Assembly (NCBI RefSeq): GCF_004353905.1
Contig: NZ_SMOD01000034.1
Coordinates: 1-64,000, forward strand
DNA from: Paraburkholderia guartelaensis
GTDB lineage: Bacteria > Pseudomonadota > Gammaproteobacteria > Burkholderiales > Burkholderiaceae
Reading direction: 5' to 3'
DNA length: 64,000 nucleotides
Shown here: positions 8,514 through 18,300 of the stretch, one piece after another
Layout of the letters: each line of letters begins with the position of its first letter
Position numbering within the stretch: the first letter of the stretch is position 1
Program-made: the position numbers and the translations under genes
The notes under the pieces: model-generated
The model's input: only the letters and a program-made list of their open reading frames with translations
What the model was told of the DNA's origin: nothing
Databases searched by the model: none

Positions 8514-9263
8514 TTATTTTGCCTGCTGATCGCACCATGCGCGATACGCCGCCAGCGTTTCCTCGTTGGGCGGATACGTGCCGCGCAGTGCGAGTCCCGA
8601 CTCGATACGCTCGGTGATGAACGCTTCGAGCCGCTCCTGCTCGGTGGCGTCGCGCGCCACTTCCTCGGCCATTTCGTGCGGCACGATCACCACACCGTCG
8701 GCATCGCCCACCACGATATCGCCCGGATAAACGGCCACGCCGCCGCATGCGATCGGCACGTTCAGGTCCACGGCGTGATGCTTCGCGAGATTGAGCGGCG
8801 CGCTCGCCCCCGCGCACCAGATGCGCAGGCCAAGCGCCGCGATCGTGCCGCTGTCGCGCACGGGTCCGTCCGAAACCATGCCCGCCACGCCGCGCTTGGC
8901 GAGGCGCAGCGCGAGAATCGAGCCCACCGATGCCACGGTGCGGTCGCCGCGGCAGTCCTGCACGAGCACGCTGCCCACGGGCGCGGTTTCCACGGCCTTG
9001 CGCTGCGGGTGGTCCGGATTCTGGAACACGCCCACGTGGTCGAGGTCCTCACGCGCAGGAATATTGCGCAGCGTGAACGCCGGACCGACGAGATTCGGCA
9101 CGCCCGGCTCAGGCTTCACGAGCGGCGCCACGCCCTGCAGAAACACGTTGCGCAGGCCGCGCTTGAAGAGTTGGGTCGTGAGCGTGGCGGTGCTCACGTG
9201 ACGCAGTTGCTCGAGCGCGGCTTCGCTGACTGGCGGGTTCGATGCGGGGTTCGGTGCGGTCAT
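8514..9263 (-). CDS. RraA-like / HMG-aldolase-like family protein
   Basis: A 249-residue protein of the RraA/class II pyruvate aldolase-like family. The core has the SDGPVRDSGTI motif with the Arg-Asp pair used by 4-hydroxy-4-methyl-2-oxoglutarate aldolases, followed by PGDIVVGDADGVVIVP, the most conserved part of the family. It is longer than E. coli RraA (about 160 residues) and sits next to a sugar-acid dehydratase, so an aldolase or decarboxylase role on the dehydration product is more likely than RNase E control. The ATG at 9263 is preferred over a TTG at 9281. It lies 27 bases after the dehydratase stop. Confidence 0.8.
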   Translation of the reverse strand: MTAPNPASNPPVSEAALEQLRHVSTATLTTQLFKRGLRNVFLQGVAPLVKPEPGVPNLVGPAFTLRNIPAREDLDHVGVFQNPDHPQRKAVETAPVGSVLVQDCRGDRTVASVGSILALRLAKRGVAGMVSDGPVRDSGTIAALGLRIWCAGASAPLNLAKHHAVDLNVPIACGGVAVYPGDIVVGDADGVVIVPHEMAEEVARDATEQERLEAFITERIESGLALRGTYPPNEETLAAYRAWCDQQAK

Positions 9264-9290
9264 GATCGGTGATGTCTTCAATGATGGGGA

Positions 9291-11051
9291 TTAGTGAATT
9301 TCGGGTTCGGCGCCGTGGGCTTCGCACGACGTGGCGGCCGGCGTTTCGAGGAAGTCGAAATCGCAGCCCTTGTTCGCCTGCGTCACGTGCAATTGATGCA
9401 TCACACCGAAGCCGCGCTCGAACGGCCGCTTCGGCGGCGTCCACGCCGCCTTGCGCGCGGCGAGTTCCGCGTCGCTCACATGCAGATGCAGGTGACGCGC
9501 CTCGACGTCGAGTTCGATGATGTCGCCGTCTTTCACGAGCGCGAGCGGGCCGCCCACGAACGATTCGGGCGCCACGTGCAGCACGCACGCGCCGTAGCTC
9601 GTGCCGCTCATACGCGCGTCGGAAATGCGCAGCATGTCGCGCACGCCTTGTTTCAACAGCTTCTGCGGAATCGGCAGTTGGCCCCATTCGGGCATGCCCG
9701 GCGCGCCCACCGGGCCGGCGTGCTGCAACACGATCACGGAGTCGGCGCTCACGTCGAGGTCTTCACTGTCGATGCGCGCCGCCATGTCGTTGTAGTCCTT
9801 GAACACCACCGCGGGGCCGCGATGCCTGAGCAGATGCGACTCCATCGCCGCGGGCTTGATGACCGCGCCGTCCGGCGCGAGATTGCCCGTGAGCACGGCG
9901 AGTCCGTCGCGCGCGACGAGCGGATTGCTGCGCGTACGAATCACGTCGTCGTTGAAAATCTCCGCACCCGCGATGTTCTCGCCGAGCGTCTTGCCGTTCA
10001 CGGTCATCTGCGTGCCGTCGATCAGGTCGCCCAGTTCCACGAGCAGTGCGCGCAGACCACCCGCGTAATAGAAGTCCTCCATCAGATACCGGCCCGCGGG
10101 GCGGATATTGCCGAGCACCGGCGTCACGCGCGCGAGTTCGTCGAAGCGCGCGGTGGTCAGATCGATGCCCGCGCGGCGCGCGACGGCCACGAGGTGGACG
10201 ATCGCGTTGGTCGAACCCGACATCGCGAGCACGGTGGTCACGGCGTTGTCGAATGCCTTCGCGGTGAGGATGTCCGACGGCTTCTGGTCGGTCCACACCA
10301 TCTCGACAATGCGCTGCCCCGTGAGCGACGCATACTGCGCGTGACGCGAATCCGCGGCGGGAATCGACGAGAAGCCGGGCAGCGTGAGGCCGAGCGCTTC
10401 GGTCGCGCTCGTCATCGTGGAGGCCGTGCCCATCGTCATGCAGTGGCCGGGCGAGCGTGCAATGCCGCTCTCGATGCCCTTCCACTCGTCTTCGGTGATC
10501 TTGCCCGCGCGCAGCTCCGCCCAGTACTTCCATGTGTCCGAGCCGCTGCCGAGCGTGCGGCCGTTCCAGTTGCCGCGCAACATCGGCCCGGCGGGCAGAT
10601 AGATGGCGGGCAGGTCCATGCTGATCGCGCCCATCAGGAGACCCGGCGTGGTCTTGTCGCAGCCGCCCATCAGCACGCAGCCGTCGAACGGGTAGGACTT
10701 GAGCAGCTCCTCCGTCTCCATCGCGAGGAAGTTGCGGTAGAGCATGGTGGTGGGCTTCTGGAATGGCTCGGCCAGCGTCATGACCGGCATCTCGACCGGA
10801 AAGCCGCCCGCCTGCCAGATGCCGCGCTTCACTTCCTCCACACGCTGCTTGAAGTGGGTGTGGCACGAGTTGATCTCGCTCCACGTGTTCACCACGGCGA
10901 TGACGGGCTTGCCCATGTAATCGGACGAGTGATAGCCCATCTGCGCGGTGCGCGAACGGTGGCCGAACGAGCGGAGGTCGTTGACGCCGTACCAGCGGTA
11001 GCTGCGCAGGTCTTCGGGCTTCTTACGGACTTGGGACAAGGTGCTCTCCAT
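9291..11051 (-). CDS. IlvD/Edd-family sugar-acid dehydratase (L-arabinonate dehydratase-like)
   Basis: A 586-residue iron-sulphur dehydratase. Cluster cysteines appear in NSCHTHFKQ, MGGCDKTTPG and SPGHCMTMGTAS, and the lysine in GCDKTTP is the family's carbamylated Mg ligand. Length and the RSYRWYG...DLRSFGHRSR opening match the arabinonate/xylonate branch and not dihydroxyacid dehydratase. It would convert an aldonate to its 2-keto-3-deoxy form. It is the first gene of the operon with RraA-like, MFS and LacI genes. A LacI-type operator overlaps its start codon, implying tight repression. The exact sugar acid cannot be told from sequence alone. Confidence 0.87.
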   Translation of the reverse strand: MESTLSQVRKKPEDLRSYRWYGVNDLRSFGHRSRTAQMGYHSSDYMGKPVIAVVNTWSEINSCHTHFKQRVEEVKRGIWQAGGFPVEMPVMTLAEPFQKPTTMLYRNFLAMETEELLKSYPFDGCVLMGGCDKTTPGLLMGAISMDLPAIYLPAGPMLRGNWNGRTLGSGSDTWKYWAELRAGKITEDEWKGIESGIARSPGHCMTMGTASTMTSATEALGLTLPGFSSIPAADSRHAQYASLTGQRIVEMVWTDQKPSDILTAKAFDNAVTTVLAMSGSTNAIVHLVAVARRAGIDLTTARFDELARVTPVLGNIRPAGRYLMEDFYYAGGLRALLVELGDLIDGTQMTVNGKTLGENIAGAEIFNDDVIRTRSNPLVARDGLAVLTGNLAPDGAVIKPAAMESHLLRHRGPAVVFKDYNDMAARIDSEDLDVSADSVIVLQHAGPVGAPGMPEWGQLPIPQKLLKQGVRDMLRISDARMSGTSYGACVLHVAPESFVGGPLALVKDGDIIELDVEARHLHLHVSDAELAARKAAWTPPKRPFERGFGVMHQLHVTQANKGCDFDFLETPAATSCEAHGAEPEIH

Positions 11052-11066
11052 GATAACGCTACCATT
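11050..11066. promoter_or_regulatory. LacI-type operator overlapping dehydratase start
   Basis: ATGATAACGCTACCATT has the central CG and near-dyad TGATAACG/CGCTACCA expected of LacI/GntR-family operators. It begins at the start codon of the dehydratase gene. An exact inverted copy lies 68 bases upstream (11135-11151). The LacI regulator at 5980-7050 is the likely ligand. Confidence 0.7.
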
Positions 11067-11091
11067 TCGACGGATAAAAAAAGCCGTCGAA
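11065..11091. repeat. Inverted repeat between the two LacI-type operators
   Basis: TTCGACGG and CCGTCGAA pair perfectly around an A-rich interval. It lies in the leader or promoter region of the dehydratase operon. On the operon strand the loop is a T-run, so it could be a leader hairpin. Its function is unknown. Confidence 0.4.
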
Positions 11092-11134
11092 GGCCGGCGG
11101 GTGGGCATTGCGCCGCCGGTGACGTGATGGGGCG

Positions 11135-11151
11135 AATGGTAGCGTTATCAT
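11135..11151. promoter_or_regulatory. Second LacI-type operator, exact inverted copy
   Basis: AATGGTAGCGTTATCAT is the exact reverse complement of the operator at 11050-11066. A pair of operators about 85 bases apart centre to centre, on inverted faces, is the usual layout for DNA looping by tetrameric LacI-type repressors. Confidence 0.7.
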
Positions 11152-11242
11152 TGGCGGGGCGATCCTGGGGGAAGTACGGAGCGCGGCAAAGGCCTTCGTC
11201 CGCGACTACCCGTGTTGTGCCGAGCACAGCCGTTCGCCGCCC

Positions 11243-12304
11243 CTAAGTGTTCACAATCTCTTCCAGCGTCAGGGCGGGCTCGCTAAGCGCCTGGCTTACC
11301 GTCATGGCGCGCACGCGCATGATGTCTTCCAGGGTCGGGACGGCACCAGGCGTGACGCTATGCCCCGTTTGCGCGATCTCGGCAAGCTCCGCCTTGATGG
11401 CATCGGCAACGCGGCGGCGATCGTGCACGGCGAGGTCGGGAGACTGCCAGACCACCACGAGCGCCGCCTTCAGGAAGTCGTCCGCTTTGTCCTGCTCGCC
11501 TTGAATCGCTGCGGCAATCGCCTCGTTCAACGGCTCCTCGATATTGGGCATGCGCCAGTTGTCGCGTTCGCTGCGCCCTTCAATACGCAGCAGCATATAG
11601 TCGAAACCTTCGAGCGGCTCGTGTGTTCCATTCTGCCGCTCGTAATGCAATCGGCCGCCCTTGACCGAAAGGCGTGCGGGATCCACGTCTTTCGTGGACG
11701 CGAGGATCAGTGCCCGGTAACCGGGCTTGAGAACGCTGCCGCCGCGGCCGTCGTCGGCCACGTATTCCCGATGGAAGCCGAATACCATCCCGCCAGTGCC
11801 TTTTTGCAGAAGACTTTGCATGCCCGCGTTCACCTTGTCCGCGATCTGCAGCGTCTGACTAAGCGGGGCACCCACGAGTCCGGAAAAATTCTTCAGGATA
11901 CCGATAGTTTCCGAAACGTAGTCCCGTCCCTTCAATGCAATCAAGGCAGACTGGATTTTGACCTTTCCCCCTTTGAAGGGCATCAAGTCGGTCAAGGCAT
12001 AGCTTTCGAACACGCCGGGCCCAGGCTGACCGGTACCATCCGTCACATGTGTGACCCTGACAGGCTTGCCCCCGAATTCGAGTTCGATGCCCGTATGAAC
12101 GGCAGGAAATTGCTCGACAAACCATTTTTTGTCCTTCGCAAGGAACATGTCGTCCAGCCAGATGCGCAGATAGTCGCGCATCGGCTTGATCGACTCGACC
12201 GGACCTGGCAAGTCGGTCCTTTCGATGGGAATCTCATGGCTAATGTAGTGTTGTGCATCGCTCTTCAGCCAGCTTTGAATCTTGTCCCAGAACGTATCGG
12301 ACAT
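11243..12304 (-). CDS. Uncharacterised 353-residue protein, last gene of protease/NTPase operon
   Basis: I do not recognise this protein. It is soluble-looking, without a signal peptide. Residues 1-100 are mixed and aromatic-rich (WDKIQSWL, MRDYLRIWLDDMF). A semi-hydrophobic helix region follows at about 130-170 (NFSGLVGAPLSQTLQIADKV). After that come beta-type stretches with GYRALILASTKD and YMLLRIEGRSERDNW, and a charged helical C-terminus. The start ATG has AGGTGAG upstream and lies 9 bases after the giant NTPase stop, so it is translated from the same message. By position it is the candidate effector, substrate or adaptor of the two proteases encoded upstream. No toxin motif could be identified. 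Confidence 0.7.
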   Translation of the reverse strand: MSDTFWDKIQSWLKSDAQHYISHEIPIERTDLPGPVESIKPMRDYLRIWLDDMFLAKDKKWFVEQFPAVHTGIELEFGGKPVRVTHVTDGTGQPGPGVFESYALTDLMPFKGGKVKIQSALIALKGRDYVSETIGILKNFSGLVGAPLSQTLQIADKVNAGMQSLLQKGTGGMVFGFHREYVADDGRGGSVLKPGYRALILASTKDVDPARLSVKGGRLHYERQNGTHEPLEGFDYMLLRIEGRSERDNWRMPNIEEPLNEAIAAAIQGEQDKADDFLKAALVVVWQSPDLAVHDRRRVADAIKAELAEIAQTGHSVTPGAVPTLEDIMRVRAMTVSQALSEPALTLEEIVNT

Positions 12305-12313
12305 GGCTCACCT

Positions 12314-15300
12314 CTATGTCTTGAATCCGTAGTAACGGTTTTCGACCGCCAGTTTCGGCGACCGCGTGAACAACGTGACCTCGAAACTCAGCTCAACCAA
12401 CGCCGCGCGGAATTCCGAACTATCCAACCCGGCCTGCAGATCCGCCGAACCCTCGCGCGGCGGCGGCGGCCTGAAGCGCCGGATCATGCGCTGTATCAGC
12501 GCGACGAGACTGAACAACTGGAACAGATTCGGTGACCTCGCGGCATCCAGACGATACGACATGGCGCTCGTGATGTCCTCTGCTAGCGCGAGCGGCAATG
12601 CTGGCAGGAACACAATAGTATGGATACCTGAATTGAACATGTCGACAGCCAACAAGCGCGCGTCGCCCGTGCGTTTGCGATCGACTTCGAGGCGGCGTAT
12701 GCGCTCCACCGGCTCTTCCTGGATCACCACGATCCCCGCATCCCAGCGCAATCCCTGCACGGTTGATTCGGGCGCGATGCTTGTGACCATTTCCTTCCAC
12801 GTCGTGTACGCCGGACGCAGGCTGCCCATATTCGCTACACCAACGAGATGAAAGACCCGACTGGCATCCAATTGCGGGTTCGTCGCACTGAAAACCTTGC
12901 CGATGCGCCACGCGGAAGCAAGGGGTGCTTCCAGTTCAGGACGGCAGACGAGCGCGACGCCCAAGGTGGACCATTGCGTCAATCCGGCCACGGGTTGGGG
13001 AAGCACCTCGCCAGGGCGAACGAACGTAGGCGTGCCAAGCAGAATGTCCCGAATGTCGCGGCGCGTTTTGATACTCAGTGCGGCTTCCCAGGGATACGAC
13101 GCCAACTTGCGATCCACGACCAGCATGGTTGGTCCCGGCACGAGAAGGCCACGCAGATCCGCCCGCATGGCCGCAGCGACATTCGCGTAGGGCGCGAAGC
13201 CCACGTGCCCGGCGTAGGTGAAATCGCCCGGCTTTCCGAGCGTGGTCCGCCTCGCCAGCCGATAATCGAAGAACACGCCGCCGGGTTGCGGCCGCTCCTG
13301 AACCAGCAGTTGCGGACGCAGGCTTGCGAGCACCCTGCGCGGCAACACCACGTGCACGAGAAAGAGCAAAATCGCGATGTTGAGGGCCATACCGGCCAGT
13401 TGCACCAGCACAAATCCGGTTGCCTCGAATTTCGTCGTCGCCAAGACTCCAGCGGAAATCAGCAGTGCGGCGAAGGTCAGACTGCTTGCGAACAGCAAGG
13501 GTCGGAAATGATCGTGCGCATCGCTTGCCACGGTTCGCGCTCGCGTTGTGGAAAGCAGGTCGAATTGCGCAATCGTGCCGTAGCGCTGGAAGGCGCTGGA
13601 CTCCACCCGCTCCGTTTGTTCCGCCCGGCCTTTTGTGCTGAATTCCGCCTTCAGCCTCGCAACGCGTAGCAACCAGTCGAACCAGGGCGAGTCGAATTCG
13701 GTGCTCGCTTCGAGGCGGTCCCATTCGGGCAATGCCTCGTCGATCAAACGGCACGACTCATACGCCCTACGGGCCCGCCGCATGAATTTTCTCGCTTCAT
13801 CGCGCTCGCCCAATCGAATCGCGTTCAACGCGGAGCAAACCGACGCGCGAAAGTGCCCGAATGTGTCGTTGACCGTCTCGTAGAGATAGTCGGCATATTT
13901 GAACAGGCTGACGGCCCGATCAGGCAAACGCAGCGCCAGCAGTTCCGCTTGCTCGAACGCCATTTCGGCGAAGTAGCGCGTGTTCTGCGCCGATGGCATC
14001 CAGTTGATTTCGCCTCGCAGCGCCCGCAGCCGAAGCATTAATTGCGGATCTTCCTTGCACGCCGTCTCGGTGCAATACTCCAATAGCGGTCCTGCGTAAT
14101 CGCTTTCGCGGCCTTGCGCCCGACGCATCAGATCGAGTTCCAGCGCATCGAGTATCGAATGGGGATCGAATGTGCCGTCGGAGCGGCGCAGCGCGTCCGG
14201 GAGAGATCGCTCCGCCTCACGGGCAAGTTGCCCCGACTCCTCAGGATCGTGCGCCGATTGCGTTGCCCACCAGCCATGCCAGGACGGCGAAGCGGCTTGC
14301 TCGATCGCGATCAGGTCTGCCGTGGCCGACAATGCATCAGGCTCGCGCATCACGCGCTTTAGCCGCAGCGTCATGCGCCTGACTGCGTCAAGCGCGTCCT
14401 GGTCAGCCGCCGCTGTCGCCTTCGCGAGCACCGTGCGAAGCAGCCGGCCGGCTGCCTCGGCATCGCCGCTCGCAAGCAGCACCCGGGCAATGCTCACGAA
14501 CAACAGCGGCGCTTCACGATGCGCCTTGCACACAGGCCGGCGGCCCGGGTCGTAGATCCTGTCGATATCGAGGTCCGGTACGCGCGGCACCCCCGCACGC
14601 AACTGCAGCAGCAGCACGCGCGCGAGCAGCCGCTCCGCATCCACGCTGACCAGCGCGTGAAGCGCCGAACGCGCGCACGCCTCGAATTCGTCCGTGTCGC
14701 CTGGGCGGGTGCCAAAGCGCAGCAGCAGCAGCAGCCACGCCCGATGTTTGATCGAGGCCGGCACGCGCCAGTCGGCATAACCGCGCGACGTGTGACGGTC
14801 CGACAATTTCTCGATGAGCTGCCTTGCTTCGTCCTCCGTATCCTGCAGAATGCTCGGGCTTCGCGCCGCGAGACTCGCCATAAACGCCCGAAGCCCCGGG
14901 TCAAGCGACGGATCGCGCACGAACGTGGCGATCTCGAAGAGCGGCACATCGCGCTCCACGCGAGCATCGAGTCTGGCGGCAAGCCCGGCCACGAGTTGCC
15001 GGTAACGCCACTCGTCGTCGCGAAACTGTTTGACCCGCGCAAGCAGATCGGCGTCGATCTGGTCCAACGCGATCGTCGCACGCAGATAGAGCCACCGCTG
15101 TCCCACCAGATCGGGATGACGTGCGGCTTCGGCCTGAATTTCCTCCCACAGGCTCCGCCTAAGCTGAGCGTGCGGTCCGTGCAGTGCCGCCGCCGCATAC
15201 GTGGCCCGAACCGCCGCGCCCAATGGCGAACGCCCCTTGCCCGCTGCATTGCCCTCGCACATGAGATATTGGCAAACCGAATCGGCCCAGGCCCAGTTCG

Positions 15301-18300
15301 CCAGGTCCGTGACCGCGCGATCGATTTTCGCCCACAGATCCAGGGCCGAAATCTCGTCGCTCAGCCGTAATGCCGCGTCGATATTCGCAACAGTCAGGTC
15401 TGCGAACGGATCGGGCGCGTCCAGTCTGCGCGACATGACACACGCGAGTTTCGGGCCTACGGTCCTGCGCGCGAATTCGAGCTGAGCGCTGCGGCTCGTG
15501 TCCTCGTAGTAGTGCACAAGCCGCGGCAGAAGGTTGTGATCGACCTGCAAAACATCATGTTGATAGTCGATCCATTCAAGCCCCCCCAGCTCGCGGAAAA
15601 TTCTGCGCCGCTCTTGCGCGTTGCCAACCAGGTCCTCCAGCATGCCGATATCGAACCGGCGCAACAGCACGGCCGCCGGCAACATCTTGAGCAGGGACTC
15701 GTCCTTGATGCGCCCGAGTATGCGCATCTCCACATAGGGATCGGTCTTGCCCGAACTGATCGTCTCCGACGAAAGCTCGGGCACGTCCTTGATCCAGTCT
15801 GCGTAGAGCGAGATATCGAACGGGTTGTAGCGCTCGATGTCATCCGGCGCCGGCGTGCGCGGAAAATGCCAACGGATATCGATCGGCGTATCCACGTCAG
15901 GGCTCTTGTCCAGGATAGCGGTAAGCCGCTCCTCGCCTGGGACCACTTTCGCCACGCGCGTAAAGAAGTCGGACGCCTCGCTGCGCGTGAAGCCACGCAC
16001 CGGAAGCAGCTGCAGGTAGCGCTTTTCACGCGGTAACATCTTGTTGCGCTCGGACAGTGCATCGGGCAGCGCTTCCCAGCCGGGCTGACCGTCCGCGTGC
16101 GTATCGCCTGCGCGCGCGAGTAGCCGGCGCCCGGCGAAGACCACGCGCAAGCCCGGAAACCTGTCGTGCACGCGTTCGAGAATCCGGAACGTGGCTTCGA
16201 CGCTCGGCAGCATGGCGCCCGCCGGTTCGAGCCGCGCCAGTTCCTCGCAGGTGTCCAGCATGAAAACAACCGGTTTCGGCAAATTCACGAGCAGCGTGAG
16301 GAAGGTTTCTAGCACGTCGCCGAATGCTACGCTCATGACGTTCTTGAGCGGGTCTTCGGGCGGCGGCTCACTGGCCAGGCTCGCATGGACGCCGTTCAGC
16401 CGCCCCACGAATTCACCGTAGCGTGCCTCCTGATCCGGGCCACCGTAGAACCGCAATTCCTCGGCGAGACTCGCCAATAGCTCGCCAGGCCTGCGCACCG
16501 GATAGTCCGGGCTGATGTGATCGAAATCGACGCGCGTCGTGGGAAGCCTGCGCCCGTCGACAATCGCGAGCTGCGAGGCGATGTAGCGCAGCAGCATGGT
16601 CTTGCCGACCCCGCCCGCGCCAAGGTAGTGCAGCGCCCACGGTTGCTCGTCGGATGCGGCGAGCAACTGCCGGAACGCGTCGATCTGCTCGGCGCGCGGA
16701 TAGTAGTGCGCCAGATGTCGCTCGTCAGCCGCGCGTCTAAGCGTGAGCTGGATGGCGTGCCGCCCCATGACGAGTGCCGGCTCGAGGCCCGCGCCGAGGA
16801 CCTTCGCAAGCGGCGTGGCGACGTTCAGAATCTCCATGGCGGCGCTGGCGTTTCCCGACTCCACGGCGGCGCGAATCTGGCGTGTCAGCTCCGCCGCCGC
16901 ATCGACAACACCGCCCGCTCCGGCAACGGCGGCCCAGCGTGCCGTCGCCGTTGGCACGTCGTCGCCGCGCGCCGCGCACGCCAGAATCGCGCGGGCGCTC
17001 GTCCGGGCGGCCTCGTCAAAGAATGTCGGGCCGCGACGGCTTTGCAAATAGGCCGTGACGTCTTCGCGCAGCGGCTCGCTAAGCCAAAAGCCGCGAGCGG
17101 CGTCGACACCGCGTGCAAGCGGCCAGATGGCAAGCGCAGCGTTGCTGGGCAAATACGCGCCGACCTCGCAGATCGCCGCCAGCCGATCGCTGTGATTTGG
17201 CAGCCGCCTCAGCTCTTCGACGAGGTATGCGAAAATGGGCGACGCGCGCCGAGCAGTCAGCAGCGCAGCGATGCGCGCGGCGGCCACGAGCCGTCCGCGT
17301 TGCGCCGCCTCCCGCGCCACCTCGAAAACGAGCGCCGGATCGCTTTTCGCCGCAGCTTGCGCGGCGGCAGGCGAAAGTGTGCACAACACGCGCTCGCGCT
17401 CCCGCGCATTAAGCGGTTCCATGGCCTCTGCGAGACCAACCACGGGTTTCGACGCATACGTTTCGAGCAGAATCTGGGCGCGCGCGACGGGATCGTCGTG
17501 GTCATTCGCCAACGCTAACGCTTCATCGACCTTTCCGATTTTCGCGAGTGCGCGCGCGGCAGCGGCCAGCACGCTCGCTCTTTCGCCCGCTTCCGTGATC
17601 GCGCCCGCGAGCGCAATGACGTTGGAGACGGCCTTCGCCGCCTTCTCCCGCGTGAGCCACGCAAGCGCGGACGCCAGCATGCGGGCACGCAGTTCAGGGT
17701 TCGCGACTTTGCTGACCGCGTCATCGAATAGCCCATTGACCTGCGCACGCAGAGCCGGAACCAGTCCCGGTGCGACGTTGAGCAAAGCGGCCGCGCGGGA
17801 CTCGGGCTCGGCGATATCCCTGAGCGCACCCAGCGCCGCGTTCCAGATGTCGAGACGCGGGCCGCCGGAAGCCGGCGTAGCGGCTTGCAGCAGTGCTTGC
17901 GCGCGGTCCTCCGGTACGTCGATAGACGACGCTGACTTGATGATGTAACGCTCGAGGGTCGCGTCGTCGGCGTAGCCGGTTTGGAGCACGGTCGCGGCGC
18001 GCACCCTTGCTTTGGGATCCTGAATAGTCGAGATTGCATCGAGCGCGGCGGGGACGATTTGTGCCCCCTGCGGGTCGCTCACCGCCGCCAGCCGCACTGT
18101 GGCAGATTCGATGACCGAGCTTCCCGTTTTCGCTGTCTCCGACAGTTGCTGCTCCAGAAGCTGCGCCGCGCGCCGCGTGGCCTCGGGGTCCGGCGCTGCG
18201 CTGTCCGCCGTGAAAATCGTGCGGATCGCGGTGGCGACAGAAGCGATCGCCGAAGAGGACTGCGGCGCGCCGGACAAATAGCTTTGCGCCTCGCGCAACA

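Noticed and set aside
9294..11246. A 650-residue plus-strand frame opposite the dehydratase
   Set aside because: Arg/His/Ala-rich composition typical of an antisense shadow in GC-rich DNA, with no domain. The same applies to long frames opposite the Rieske-operon genes.
11243..12304. The 353-residue protein as a bacterial gasdermin
   Set aside because: Bacterial gasdermins next to CHAT-like proteases are shorter and have a recognisable N-terminal pore domain. Nothing in this sequence supports that beyond its position.
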